NCBI RefSeq assembly: GCF_001510645.1
Contig: NZ_LMVB01000007.1
Coordinates: forward strand, 1 to 64,000
Length of the DNA stretch: 64,000 bases
Direction: 5' to 3'
Source of the DNA: Paenibacillus sp. FJAT-29882
GTDB lineage: Bacteria > Bacillota > Bacilli > Bacillales > DSM-1321
Shown here: in pieces, positions 8,620-17,424 of the stretch
Position numbering within the stretch: position 1 is the stretch's first letter
Layout of the letters: every line of letters starts with the position of its first letter
Notes under the pieces: model-generated
Database searches by the model: none
The model's input: only the letters and a program-made list of their open reading frames with translations
What the model was told of the DNA's origin: nothing
Translations under genes and position numbers: made by a program

Positions 8620-9081
8620 CTATCTTCTCTCTGCCATTAATTTTTCGTTTTCCTGATCCATAATCATTGTTACCTTTTCCATAAAACTAAGAATGACAGC
8701 TAATTCTTCTTCAGTATATGTCTGGCACGCTTCTTTGTTCGCTTCTGCCAATGATTCGAAATGATCTTTTATTTGTTTTTGTCGCTTCTGAATCGGGGTT
8801 ATCATGACTTTCCTGCGATCTTCCTCGTCTTTTTCTCTCAACATAGCCTGTTTTTTCAAGCCGATCAATAAGCGCCGTAACTAAACCTGAGCTTAGACCA
8901 GTCATTCTTGACAGTTCAGCCGCGGTAATGGGCCCTGTTCCATTTAAAATTTCTGCCGTCTTTAAATCTGTCTGAACGCCCCCATCTTTTGTTGAAATAA
9001 GACGTTCCTCATCTCATATTTATGTAGGCTTTATAACAAACTCTCTAGCATCTCTCGTTTTTGCAGATTATCCCTTGACAT
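8620..9081 (-). pseudogene. decayed MarR-family regulator
   Basis: The minus strand encodes recognisable MarR pieces in different frames. ATG at 9081 with GGGAGG upstream starts MSRDNLQKREM and hits a stop after 16 codons. A second frame carries TDLKTAEILNGTGPITAAEL and MTGLSSGLVTALIDRLEKTG (recognition helices). After an A-rich run near 8845 a third frame continues as DEEDRRKVMITPIQ to the C-terminus. At least two frameshifts or deletions therefore break the gene, and part of the N-terminal dimerisation region is missing. It lies divergent from the DHA2 transporter at 9195, the usual position of a local repressor. Sequencing error is an alternative, but more than one lesion is needed. Confidence 0.8.
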
Positions 9082-9110
9082 GGACCGGAACCTCCCACTA
9101 AACTTGGTTT

Positions 9111-9129
9111 TATCTCGATTATCAAGATA
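9111..9129. promoter_or_regulatory. candidate MarR operator
   Basis: TATCTCGATTATCAAGATA is a 19-bp near-perfect palindrome (three mismatched positions). It sits in the 113-bp gap between the broken marR and the efflux gene. Size and position fit a MarR-dimer operator; binding is inferred. Confidence 0.45.
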
Positions 9130-9194
9130 GTTATTTTTAAAATTTTTTTCAAATGAACTAATTACATGGGTCCATTAAAAAAAGGGGGATTTAA

Positions 9195-10730
9195 TTGATA
9201 GCTGATATTCAACAGAATAAAAATCAAAACCTTATTGTTGCTGGTTTACTTTTAGCAATTTTCATGTCGGCGATGGACAATACCATTGTTGCTACGGCTA
9301 TGGGGACCATCGTTTCAGATTTAGGAGACTTTGATAAGTTTGTCTGGGTCACATCTGCCTATATGGTTGCCACAATGGCTGGGATGCCGATTTTCGGGAA
9401 ACTTTCCGACATGTATGGTCGCAAACGTTTTTTCATTTTTGGTCTTATTGTTTTTCTACTTGGATCTGCATTATGCGGAATTGCCCAAAGCATGGTCCAA
9501 CTAAGTATTTTTAGAGCGATACAAGGGATTGGCGGTGGAGCCCTAATGCCGATTGCCTTTACGATTGTATTTGATATTTTTCCACCTGAAAAACGCGGAA
9601 AAATGACTGGATTACTCGGTGCTGTTTTTGGGGCATCAAGTGTTATGGGACCTTTATTAGGCGCTTATATTACTGAGTATATAAGTTGGCATTGGGTTTT
9701 TTATGTGAACGTACCCATTGGATTAGTATCCTTATTTTTCGTACTACGCTACTATAAAGAATCTCCACAAGTTCAGGAACAAAAAATTGATTGGGGCGGA
9801 GCTACAACACTTGTCATCGCCGTAATTAGTCTCATGTTCGCACTTGAACTAGGCGGTGGTAAATATAGCTGGGACTCAATCCAGATTATCGGCTTGTTTA
9901 CTAGTTTCGCCGTGTTCTTGTTATTATTTTTCTTTTTCGAAAAAAGAGCGCAAGAACCAATCATATCTTTCTGGATGTTCAAAAATCGATTATTTGCCAC
10001 TTCGCAAATTTTAGCGATTCTTTATGGGGCATCGTTTATTATTTTAACTGTTTATATTCCGATCTTTGTCCAAGCTGTATATGGAGGATCCGCTACAAAT
10101 GCAGGGCTTATCCTTATGCCAATGATGCTCGGTTCTGTGGTTGGAAGTGCATGCGGTGGGATTTTCCAAACGAAAGCAAGCTTCCGCAATTTAATGATTA
10201 TTTCAATAACCGCTTATTTTATTGGCATGTTCTTGCTCGGAACATTAACACCTGAAACAAGCAGAGGATTGCTCACCCTTTATATGACAATCGTTGGTAT
10301 TGGAGTTGGGTTTTCATTTTCTTTACTACCAACAGCATCCATACATGGTTTAGAGCCGCGTTTTCGAGGATCCGCTACCTCAACGAATTCATTTTTGCGG
10401 TCATTTGGAATGACGTTAGGTATCACTATTTTCGGCGCCATACAAAATCATGCATTTACGAGCAAATTAGCTGATTCATTTAAAGGGATGGGGAATGGTG
10501 CTGAAGGGACGTTTACTAATCTTAAAGATTCACGTGAGCTGTTCCAATCAGAAGCTCGTGCAAACATTCCAGACTTTGTTCTTAACAAGATTGTACAAGC
10601 CATGTCAGATTCGATTTCCTTAATTTTTATGCTGGCACTTATTCCAATTAGCGTAGCAGTTATTACCGTTTTCTTTATGGGGAACACACGCGTTAAAGCG
10701 ACGCAAAAAGGGGCTGTAAAACAAAAATAA
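9195..10730 (+). CDS. DHA2-family (EmrB/LmrB-type) MFS drug efflux pump
   Basis: 511 aa and about 14 predicted membrane helices, which place it in the drug:H+ antiporter-2 family. Visible motifs are MDNTIVATAMG in TM1 (D1 motif), GKLSDMYGRKRFF in loop 2-3 (motif A), RAIQGIGGGALMP in TM4 (motif B) and GPLLGAYI in TM5 (motif C). It should export hydrophobic drugs or toxic metabolites by proton antiport; substrates cannot be read from sequence. The TTG start is supported by AAAGGGGGA with 6-nt spacing. The divergent marR relic was probably its repressor, so expression may now be constitutive. Confidence 0.9.
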   Translation: MIADIQQNKNQNLIVAGLLLAIFMSAMDNTIVATAMGTIVSDLGDFDKFVWVTSAYMVATMAGMPIFGKLSDMYGRKRFFIFGLIVFLLGSALCGIAQSMVQLSIFRAIQGIGGGALMPIAFTIVFDIFPPEKRGKMTGLLGAVFGASSVMGPLLGAYITEYISWHWVFYVNVPIGLVSLFFVLRYYKESPQVQEQKIDWGGATTLVIAVISLMFALELGGGKYSWDSIQIIGLFTSFAVFLLLFFFFEKRAQEPIISFWMFKNRLFATSQILAILYGASFIILTVYIPIFVQAVYGGSATNAGLILMPMMLGSVVGSACGGIFQTKASFRNLMIISITAYFIGMFLLGTLTPETSRGLLTLYMTIVGIGVGFSFSLLPTASIHGLEPRFRGSATSTNSFLRSFGMTLGITIFGAIQNHAFTSKLADSFKGMGNGAEGTFTNLKDSRELFQSEARANIPDFVLNKIVQAMSDSISLIFMLALIPISVAVITVFFMGNTRVKATQKGAVKQK

Positions 10731-10768
10731 AACAAGGCTGTCTTTATGACAGCCTTGTTTTATTTTTG
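10729..10768 (+). terminator. bidirectional terminator between the MFS gene and def
   Basis: Perfect 14-bp stem (10729-10742 / 10748-10761) with a 5-nt loop and T-rich tails on both strands, placed between convergent genes. Confidence 0.92.
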
Positions 10769-10801
10769 TTTCGTATCAAACCTTACTTTACGGATTACAT
10801 T

Positions 10802-11380
10802 TCATATACTTGTAATATCTACATTATCAGGAAGTTTAAATGGATTTTTTTCATTAATCCTGTCATAGAACATGACGCCATTTAAATGGTCCAATTCATG
10901 CTGGAATACGATGGCTGGGAACCCTTTCAGGCGAAGTTGGATCTCCTCCCCTGCTAAGTCCGTTGCTTTCACTTTGACACGCTCATATCTTGGCACGTAA
11001 CCACTTATGTCACGGTCAACAGAAAGACAGCCTTCGCTTTGGGGCAAGTAGACCATTGATGCTGAATGACTAATAATTTTAGGATTAACGAGCGCATGTT
11101 CATACAGGTTTCCTTTTACGTCTGTAAAGTACATGACGAACATTCGTTTATTCAAACCGATTTGATTCGCAGACAGCCCTACTCCAGCACGTAAATGATA
11201 CTTCTTTGCTGTATCTGGATCCTGACTATTCTTCAGGAACTGCATCATACTCTCCAATGTTTCTTTGTCTTCTGCAGAAAGGGGCAGTTTCACTTCTTCC
11301 GTATTCTGACGTAATATCGGATCGCCCTCTCTCACAATATCGTCCATTGTAATGATATAATCTCGCTTAAATTTATTCAT
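10802..11380 (-). CDS. def: peptide deformylase
   Basis: 192 aa. It removes the formyl group from the N-terminal methionine of nascent proteins. The three catalytic motifs are present: GVGLSANQ (66-73), EGCLS with the metal-ligand cysteine (116-120) and HELDH (161-165). Length and insertions match the type II deformylases of Gram-positive bacteria (B. subtilis YkrB type). The family usually begins close to the ITMDDIVREG segment, so the first ten residues from ATG 11380 may not be translated. It stands alone between a terminator and the divergent protease gene. Confidence 0.95.
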   Translation of the reverse strand: MNKFKRDYIITMDDIVREGDPILRQNTEEVKLPLSAEDKETLESMMQFLKNSQDPDTAKKYHLRAGVGLSANQIGLNKRMFVMYFTDVKGNLYEHALVNPKIISHSASMVYLPQSEGCLSVDRDISGYVPRYERVKVKATDLAGEEIQLRLKGFPAIVFQHELDHLNGVMFYDRINEKNPFKLPDNVDITSI

Positions 11381-11598
11381 TCATAACCATTCCTCTATTG
11401 TTGTTTGAGAACTAGTCTCATGCCTTTTCACTTTACCATGCCACACTTATTACTGTCTAACAACGAAGTTACTACTGAAAAAAATAAACCTCGTTATAGA
11501 TCATTACATTATTTCCCACTATAAATAGTACAAAAGAACCATTTATAATAGAAGTTAGTTCACTATACTAGTTTCATATAATAAAGGGAGATGAGAAA

Positions 11599-13311
11599 TT
11601 GAACGCAAACTCTAGATTCGTTTCGAAATTCTTGCCAATCTTTGTGGCATTACTCGTGATCATTTCCGGTGTTTTATTGTATGCTGTTAATCAGCCACAG
11701 AAAACAGAAATTCCTTTTTCTTCAGTCGAAAGTACGATTGTAGCTCAAAATGGTGAATTGGTAACGTTGAAGGAAAACCAGAATGGTACGCTGACATTGA
11801 TTACTCCAGATAGAAGTTATATTTCTCACGTACCACCGAATAGCCAATTAGTAAACAAACTTGTTGAAACATATAATGTTCAGTATTCGTTCTCATCAAC
11901 TAGCCCATTTAGTTTATGGTTGTTAGGCGGATTAATCGCTGCATTAGTGGCAACCACCATTATTATACAAAGAAAAACAAAAGGTGGCATTGGAATCGGA
12001 AAAATGAAGAATAGTGTTTCTTCTGCAAAACCGCTCCCAGCCATTACCCTTGATGATATCGGCGGATTACAGACCGAAATTAAAGAAGAAATTCTACAGA
12101 CACTTTCCATTTTAAAAGAGCCTGAGCGTTCAGAAAAATTAGGAATCACCGCTCCAAAAGGAATTCTATTATATGGGCCTCCCGGAACCGGGAAGACGTT
12201 GCTTGCTCAGGCCATCGCCAAAGAAATGGGTGCAAATTTCTTTTCTACAAGCGGTTCAGCCTTTAATGAAATGTTTGTCGGTGTTGGGGCTTCTCGTGTT
12301 CGTAGTTTATTCCAAAACGCAAGAAAACAAACACCAGCGGTCATTTTTATCGATGAAGTAGATGCTTTAGCCGCTAAACGAAAAGAACATGGCGGTGAAG
12401 AAGGAGAAAAAACATTGACTGAGCTACTCGTTCAGCTTGATGGTGGGCATTCAAACGATGGAATTTTGTTTATCTCCGCTACGAACCGAAAGGATATGTT
12501 AGATGATGCCTTTTTGCGCCCTGGACGGATTGATTTTTCATTCCAGGTGCCGCTGCCAGATACGAAAGGTCGGAAAGAAATTATTGATATCCACGCAAAA
12601 GGCAAACAGCTGTCAAAAGATGTTCTTCTTTCTCTTGATACGTTAGCTGAAAGCACCTCAGGTTTTTCCGGTGCGGATTTAAGTGCACTATTTGATACGG
12701 CCTCCAGACGGGCTTTACGTAATGGACAAGAGTTTATTGAGAAAAGTGATCTTGATTATGCCATTGACCGTACAATTTTAGGAACCACATCACGTTCATT
12801 GAATGATCCTGAAACAAAAAGACGTGTCGCCATTCATGAAAGCGGACATGCCCTTGTTGCTACGATTACGAAACCAGGTTCTGTTCGTAAAGCAACCATC
12901 ATTCCCCGTGGCGATGCACTCGGTTATGTTGCACCGCTTCATAAAGAACTGCATTTAGCCACGACTAGTGAATTACTCGATCAAGTCAAAATGATTCTTG
13001 CTGGCGGTGTTTCAGAGCGGATGTTTTTGGGTGAACATAGCATCGGTGTAAGCGGTGATGTCAAACAAGCGAAACATCTACTTGAACAAATGGTTGAAAC
13101 CGGAATGCTTCAAGACGGTTTTACTCTTACGTTCAATAAAGGGGAAAAAGAGAAAAAGATGCAGGAATTATTTAACGAAGCGATTCAGGCAACCGAAAAA
13201 CTTATCAGTAGTAATCGCGAACAATACGAAGAACTTGTCGAAGCGTTATTAAAGAAGGAAACACTTGATGGATCAGAGGTTGAAGAAATCATTGGTTCTG
13301 ATCTACCCTAA
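11599..13311 (+). CDS. FtsH-like membrane AAA+ metalloprotease (short paralogue)
   Basis: 570 aa. A membrane anchor (about 10-30), an extracytoplasmic segment and a second membrane helix (about 104-122) precede the AAA module: Walker A GPPGTGKT (193-200), Walker B VIFIDEVDA (248-256) and the second region of homology ATNRKDMLDDAFLRPGR. The M41 protease domain follows, with HESGH (413-417) and a late aspartate in SGDVKQA (D487), the expected third zinc ligand. It is shorter than B. subtilis FtsH (637 aa), so I read it as an accessory paralogue. TTG start with AAGGGAG upstream. A diverged copy of its 3' end lies 1.1 kb downstream. Confidence 0.9.
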   Translation: MNANSRFVSKFLPIFVALLVIISGVLLYAVNQPQKTEIPFSSVESTIVAQNGELVTLKENQNGTLTLITPDRSYISHVPPNSQLVNKLVETYNVQYSFSSTSPFSLWLLGGLIAALVATTIIIQRKTKGGIGIGKMKNSVSSAKPLPAITLDDIGGLQTEIKEEILQTLSILKEPERSEKLGITAPKGILLYGPPGTGKTLLAQAIAKEMGANFFSTSGSAFNEMFVGVGASRVRSLFQNARKQTPAVIFIDEVDALAAKRKEHGGEEGEKTLTELLVQLDGGHSNDGILFISATNRKDMLDDAFLRPGRIDFSFQVPLPDTKGRKEIIDIHAKGKQLSKDVLLSLDTLAESTSGFSGADLSALFDTASRRALRNGQEFIEKSDLDYAIDRTILGTTSRSLNDPETKRRVAIHESGHALVATITKPGSVRKATIIPRGDALGYVAPLHKELHLATTSELLDQVKMILAGGVSERMFLGEHSIGVSGDVKQAKHLLEQMVETGMLQDGFTLTFNKGEKEKKMQELFNEAIQATEKLISSNREQYEELVEALLKKETLDGSEVEEIIGSDLP

Positions 13312-13328
13312 ATCGCCCTTGTTTGATG

Positions 13329-13375
13329 AAAACCCTCCTTGGCACTGATGATTGCCTAGGAGGGTTTTTATTTTT
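13329..13375 (+). terminator. terminator of the ftsH-like gene
   Basis: AAACCCTCC pairs with GGAGGGTTT, with an inner GGCA/TGCC pairing, followed by a T-rich tail. It lies 20-60 bp after the stop codon. Confidence 0.88.
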
Positions 13376-13565
13376 ATGTTCCTACCATCCACATAGTAGC
13401 AGTGAATGTAAGAACATTACCAAAGATTCATTAACTGTAAATATAAAGGTCAACATACACTTCTGTACCTATTAAATTAGCAAAATTAATGAATCTGTCT
13501 TTTTAACCCTTCCTTAAGAGTTCGTATTAAGGTCCTCAACAATTACTGTAAAACTAAATGATGTA

Positions 13566-13591
13566 GTTTAACAAATAAGTGAACCGGGAAA
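13566..13591 (+). promoter_or_regulatory. candidate sigma-B promoter
   Basis: GTTTAA (13566-13571), a 14-bp spacer and GGGAAA (13586-13591). The -35 is a perfect match to the Bacillus sigma-B consensus GTTTAA and the -10 matches GGGTAT at 4 of 6 positions. It lies 43 bp upstream of a YtxH-like gene, a family that belongs to the sigma-B general stress regulon in B. subtilis. Confidence 0.65.
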
Positions 13592-13633
13592 ATAGAAACT
13601 AGCTAATCATTTTGATGCTAGGAGGAATTAAAC

Positions 13634-14113
13634 ATGGGTCAAACTGCAGATGATCAAAATAATAGTAAACTGGTAAAAGGAATAATTGTCGGGGGAATTA
13701 TAGGTGGAGCACTCATGCTCTTAAATTCATCAACAAGGACCAAAGTAAAAGAAACAGCATTGGATATTAAAGACTCGTCCTTGGACATGATTACCCAAGT
13801 GAAAGAAAACCCGAATGAAATGAAAGATAATATGATTAACCGTTTTAAATCAGCATCCGAAGTACTAAAAGAGGCAATCAGTGATGCTCAAGACCTTTAT
13901 TCAATAATTAATGAAGATGTGTTCAGCAAAGTAAGTGAGGTCAAGGATATTTCAACTGATGCCGTGTCTACAGTAATGGAAGCCAAAGATGATTTAGTGG
14001 GCATAGGCTCCAAGGTCGCTAAAGCAAGTAGCCAATTAAAGGACGCTTCAACAGAATCTATAGCTAATTCTAATCAGCCACAACAAGTGAATGAATCGAT
14101 CAAGTCAAAATGA
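13634..14113 (+). CDS. YtxH-like general stress protein
   Basis: 159 aa with a glycine-rich N-terminal hydrophobic segment (about 14-31, GIIVGGIIGGALMLL) followed by a charged, helical tail, the pattern of YtxH-domain stress proteins. GGAGGAA lies 7 nt before ATG. A sigma-B-type promoter precedes it. The last codons (14096-14113) fall inside DNA homologous to the ftsH-like gene, so the C-terminus was made by a recombination junction: the stop codon comes from the ftsH-derived sequence read out of frame. Molecular function is unknown. Confidence 0.8.
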   Translation: MGQTADDQNNSKLVKGIIVGGIIGGALMLLNSSTRTKVKETALDIKDSSLDMITQVKENPNEMKDNMINRFKSASEVLKEAISDAQDLYSIINEDVFSKVSEVKDISTDAVSTVMEAKDDLVGIGSKVAKASSQLKDASTESIANSNQPQQVNESIKSK

Positions 14114-14385
14114 TTCTTGCTGGCGGTGTTTCAGAGCGGATGTTTTATGGTTGAAACCGGAATGCTTCAGGATGACTTCACTCTTACGTTCAATAAAGGC
14201 GAAAAAGAACAAAAAAATGCAGGAATTATTTAACCAAGGCGACTCAAGCAATTGAAAAACTTATCAGTAGGAATCGCGAACAATACGAAGAACTTGTCGA
14301 AACATTATTGAAGAAAGAAACACTTGAAGGATCTAAAGTGGAAGAGATTGTCGGCAGTGGACGAACTGAAATAGCACTTGTTTAA
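14096..14385 (+). pseudogene. relic of the 3' end of an ftsH-like gene
   Basis: From position 14096 the sequence repeats the ftsH-like gene from 12977 onward. The first 51 bp are identical; 62 bp (13028-13089 of the original) are then missing, and the match resumes at 14147 against 13090 with scattered substitutions and small indels up to the stop region. Frames are broken, and the ending differs from the intact gene. The divergence suggests an old tandem paralogue that lost its 5' part, rather than a recent duplication. Confidence 0.88.
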
Positions 14386-14588
14386 AGACATAGGGACTGG
14401 GCTTCGCGACTTACTATTCTAGACAATCCCTTTGAAGTTATACGTACTTTAGTAAGGAAGTATTTCAAAATTCTGCTTCGCACCGCCACCATTGTGATTA
14501 GGCGAGTGTAGCGTGCTTAATGATAGATCATTCATAGTAAATTGTGGGGTTTAAACGCCATATTCGTTTTGTATAAATAGATTCCATT
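14376..14588 (-). repeat. MITE-like dispersed repeat, copy 1
   Basis: About 210 bp whose reverse complement aligns along its length with 35374-35584, including the segment that reads CACAATGGTGGCGGTGCGAAG and the GCCATATTCGTTTTG end. The ends resemble degenerate forms of the TAAAGGACAT terminal repeat of copy 2. It is non-coding and directly abuts the ftsH relic. Confidence 0.75.
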
Positions 14589-14624
14589 AAGTCCAGTAAC
14601 TCAAGATTATAATGTTTATGTATC

Positions 14625-14662
14625 CAAATCGCACAGGATTTCTAGAAATTCTGTGCGATTTG
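14625..14662. other. 18-bp-stem hairpin
   Basis: CAAATCGCACAGGATTTC (14625-14642) pairs with 14645-14662 around a 2-nt loop with one mismatch. There is no T-run on the plus strand. It may be a terminator-like or DNA structure 109 bp beyond the stop of the M20 gene. The rest of 14590-14770 shows nothing recognisable. Confidence 0.5.
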
Positions 14663-14770
14663 TGTGCAATCTAAGCAATGAATATTAATTGAGATAAGAG
14701 TAGGTTGTTAATTTTACCTCGTTTATGTTGTTTGTCATCTTTTATGCAACTAAACAGGGCTTTGCTTTTC

Positions 14771-15970
14771 TTATTTGTCTTGCAGTAATTGAAAAACAGC
14801 TTGGACCATCCATTTTACGCCAATTTTGATTGCATCTTCGTCTACCATAAATTTGGGGTGATGCAGGTCGTGGGTGATTCCTTTTTCTTCATTTCTCGAG
14901 CCTAGCCATACGTAGCATCCAGGTACTTCTTTTTGATAGTACGAGAAATCCTCTCCACCCATAGTTGAATCGGCTAGAAGCGTATTTGCTTCACCTACAA
15001 CGGATATTGAAGCGGAGCGCGCAATTTCTGTTACTCTAGCATCATTTACTACGGCAGGAATTAAAAATTTGTAATCAATTTCGACTTCGCCGCCAAGTCC
15101 GGTAACCGTATTTGTCACGACTTTTGTAAAAATCTCATAGATGTTTTGTCTAACTTCTTCATTTGAAGTTCTGACGGTTCCTTTTAAAATAGCGCGATCG
15201 GGGATGACATTATTGGTTGCACCTGCTTGAAAAGAACCAATACTTACAACCGCAGATTCTTTAGAGGAGATGTTACGGCTTACGATTGTTTGGAGCTGAC
15301 TAACAACGGCACTACCTATCACGATTGGATCAATGGTTCTTTCAGGCAGTGCCGCATGTCCACCTTTCCCTTTTATCGTAAGGGTAAAGTCGTCCACACT
15401 TGCCATAAAGAACCCTGCCTTTATCCCCATTGTACCTGTAGGAATGTCGGGAGAATTATGGAGACCAATGATCGATTTTACACCTTTTAATAAGCCTGCT
15501 TCAATGAGGGATACAGCTCCTCCTTCGGTTTCTTCCGCTGGTTGAAATAATATACGAACATTCCCTGGTAGGATCTCACTAAGCCCTTGCAAGATAATCG
15601 CAGCACCTAATGCGATCGTTGTGTGGACATCATGACCGCACATATGGCTGACGCCGTCTATTTTGGAACGAAACGGCAGATTAGACTCTTCTTGAATCGG
15701 TAGCGCATCAATATCTGCACGTAAAGCAATGGTCGGCCCTTGTTGTTTTCCAACCACCCTTGCCGCCGTCCCTGTTTTTAAGTCAGTAGGAATTTGCAAG
15801 ATTCCAAATTCATCTAACCATTCGTTTAAACGTTTTGTCGTTTCAAATTCCTTGTTACTAATTTCAGGATTCATATGAAGATGTCTTCTGATTTCAATTA
15901 ATCGAGGGAATAAATGATCTACTTTTTCTTCTAGCATGTCGGAAAACTCTTTAGTTGAAACTTCGTTCAT
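14771..15970 (-). CDS. M20-family amidohydrolase (N-acyl amino acid deacylase type)
   Basis: 399 aa zinc hydrolase of the M20D/aminoacylase group. Metal-binding motifs include MCGHDVHT (about 109-116) and AEETEGGA, with GLHNSPDIPTG and the late GGEDFSYY motif. Such enzymes remove acyl groups from N-acyl amino acids, or open N-acetyl-diaminopimelate or hippurate-like amides; the exact substrate is not readable. It starts 12 bp after the ATPase gene, so it is the last gene of an amino-acid ABC transporter operon. The transporter plus deacylase order resembles the B. subtilis yxeMNO-yxeP cluster, suggesting uptake then deacylation of a modified amino acid. Confidence 0.85.
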   Translation of the reverse strand: MNEVSTKEFSDMLEEKVDHLFPRLIEIRRHLHMNPEISNKEFETTKRLNEWLDEFGILQIPTDLKTGTAARVVGKQQGPTIALRADIDALPIQEESNLPFRSKIDGVSHMCGHDVHTTIALGAAIILQGLSEILPGNVRILFQPAEETEGGAVSLIEAGLLKGVKSIIGLHNSPDIPTGTMGIKAGFFMASVDDFTLTIKGKGGHAALPERTIDPIVIGSAVVSQLQTIVSRNISSKESAVVSIGSFQAGATNNVIPDRAILKGTVRTSNEEVRQNIYEIFTKVVTNTVTGLGGEVEIDYKFLIPAVVNDARVTEIARSASISVVGEANTLLADSTMGGEDFSYYQKEVPGCYVWLGSRNEEKGITHDLHHPKFMVDEDAIKIGVKWMVQAVFQLLQDK

Positions 15971-15981
15971 GATCGCCCCTC

Positions 15982-16704
15982 CTATTTCAAATGTCCTAAG
16001 AATTCTTTCGTTCGCTCATGCTTCGGCTGACCGAAAATTTCCTCTGGAGAGCCTTGCTCAACAATATAGCCTCCATCCATAAAGATCACACGATCAGCTA
16101 CTTCCTTAGCAAATCCCATTTCATGTGTGACGACCACCATCGTCATCCCTTCCTTTGCCAATTGTTTCATGACTGCCAGTACCTCACCGACTAATTCTGG
16201 ATCAAGGGCAGATGTGGGTTCATCAAACAGCATAATTTTTGGTTCCATGGCCAATGCTCTAGCAATTGCCACACGTTGTTTTTGTCCCCCAGATAATCGA
16301 TTAGGGAACTCATCTACCTTGTCTTCTAATCCTACCTTTTTAAGAAGCTCCATGCCTTTTTTCTTCGCCTGATCCTTTGTCACTTTTTTTAACAGGACAG
16401 GTGCTTCCATGATATTCCCGATTACGGTCCGATGAGGGAATAAATTAAATTGCTGAAAAACCATCCCGATGTCCTGACGAAGTTTGTTTAATGAGGACTC
16501 TTTTGACTCAACTATTTTTCCATTAATAGTGATCGTCCCACTGTCAGCTACTTCTAAACAATTCATGCAGCGGAGAAACGTACTTTTCCCAGAGCCACTG
16601 GGTCCGATAATCACGACAACTTCACCGGGAGCAACGTCTAAATCGATCCCTTTTAAAACTTCTAATTTATTAAATGTTTTCACCACATTGTTACATGAAA
16701 TCAT
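15982..16704 (-). CDS. amino-acid ABC transporter ATPase (GlnQ/ArtM type)
   Basis: 240 aa ATPase of a polar amino-acid importer. Walker [10 protein letters not shown] (about 34-42), Q-loop [11 protein letters not shown], signature LSGGQKQR, Walker [15 protein letters not shown] and the switch histidine in [10 protein letters not shown] are all intact. Its start overlaps the permease stop by 4 bp, indicating translational coupling. It powers the transporter whose permease and binding protein lie upstream. Confidence 0.95.
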   Translation of the reverse strand: MISCNNVVKTFNKLEVLKGIDLDVAPGEVVVIIGPSGSGKSTFLRCMNCLEVADSGTITINGKIVESKESSLNKLRQDIGMVFQQFNLFPHRTVIGNIMEAPVLLKKVTKDQAKKKGMELLKKVGLEDKVDEFPNRLSGGQKQRVAIARALAMEPKIMLFDEPTSALDPELVGEVLAVMKQLAKEGMTMVVVTHEMGFAKEVADRVIFMDGGYIVEQGSPEEIFGQPKHERTKEFLGHLK

Positions 16705-17363
16705 TCATATGCACCTACCTTTTTCTCAATTTTCCCTATAATAAAGGACATGACAGTCGTTAATAGTAAGTAGATTAAGCCAACCAGGAAAAAGACTTCC
16801 ATATAACGGTACGTACTGCTGATAATTTGTTGGCCTGTCCGTAACAAATCATATAAGGCAATTGTTGATACAAGGGATGACTCTTTAATTAAAGCAATAA
16901 ATTCGTTCCCTAGAGGCGGCAGCATTCGGCGAAAGGCTTGAGGAACGATGACGCGTCTCATAGATTGACTTGAACTTAATCCAAGTGATCTTGCTGCTTC
17001 CATTTGTCCTTTATCGATCGATTGAATCGCCCCTCTGGCAATTTCCGCAATATAGGCAGCTGCATTTATCGATAGCGCTATGCAGGCCGAAACAAATGGC
17101 GGCATCGTAAGGGCGCTGAATACCGATGGAATGGCAAAGTGGATGATAAATAATTGCAATAATAGAGGGGTTCCACGTATTACCCAAATGAAAAATCTAC
17201 TTAACTGTGATAAAAGAGGGTTCTTTGAAACCCGGCCAAGTCCAACCAGTAATCCTAATATACTTCCAAAAATCACCCCAATTACCGCGATTTCAACGGT
17301 AACTAAAGCCCCCTGTAATAAGTATGGTAAATATGTAAGTGCAAAGGATAAAAAATCGTTCAT
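16701..17363 (-). CDS. amino-acid ABC transporter permease (HisM/GlnP type)
   Basis: 220 aa polytopic membrane protein with the His/Glu/Gln/Arg permease signature: the EAA loop [21 protein letters not shown] and the downstream [17 protein letters not shown] segment. Single permease, so probably a homodimer. The binding-protein gene lies upstream across a stem-loop, and the ATPase gene overlaps downstream. Confidence 0.94.
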   Translation of the reverse strand: MNDFLSFALTYLPYLLQGALVTVEIAVIGVIFGSILGLLVGLGRVSKNPLLSQLSRFFIWVIRGTPLLLQLFIIHFAIPSVFSALTMPPFVSACIALSINAAAYIAEIARGAIQSIDKGQMEAARSLGLSSSQSMRRVIVPQAFRRMLPPLGNEFIALIKESSLVSTIALYDLLRTGQQIISSTYRYMEVFFLVGLIYLLLTTVMSFIIGKIEKKVGAYE

Positions 17364-17374
17364 TTCTCTCTCTC

Positions 17375-17418
17375 CTTTTGAAAATAAAACGGATAAAACG
17401 GTTGCCCGGTTTATCCGT
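17375..17418 (-). terminator. attenuator hairpin between binding protein and permease
   Basis: Minus strand: a 13-bp stem (17389-17401 / 17406-17418, one mismatch), GC-rich at the tip, followed by TTTATTTTC. Its position inside the operon suggests partial termination, keeping the binding protein more abundant than the membrane components. Confidence 0.7.
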
Positions 17419-17424
17419 CATAGA

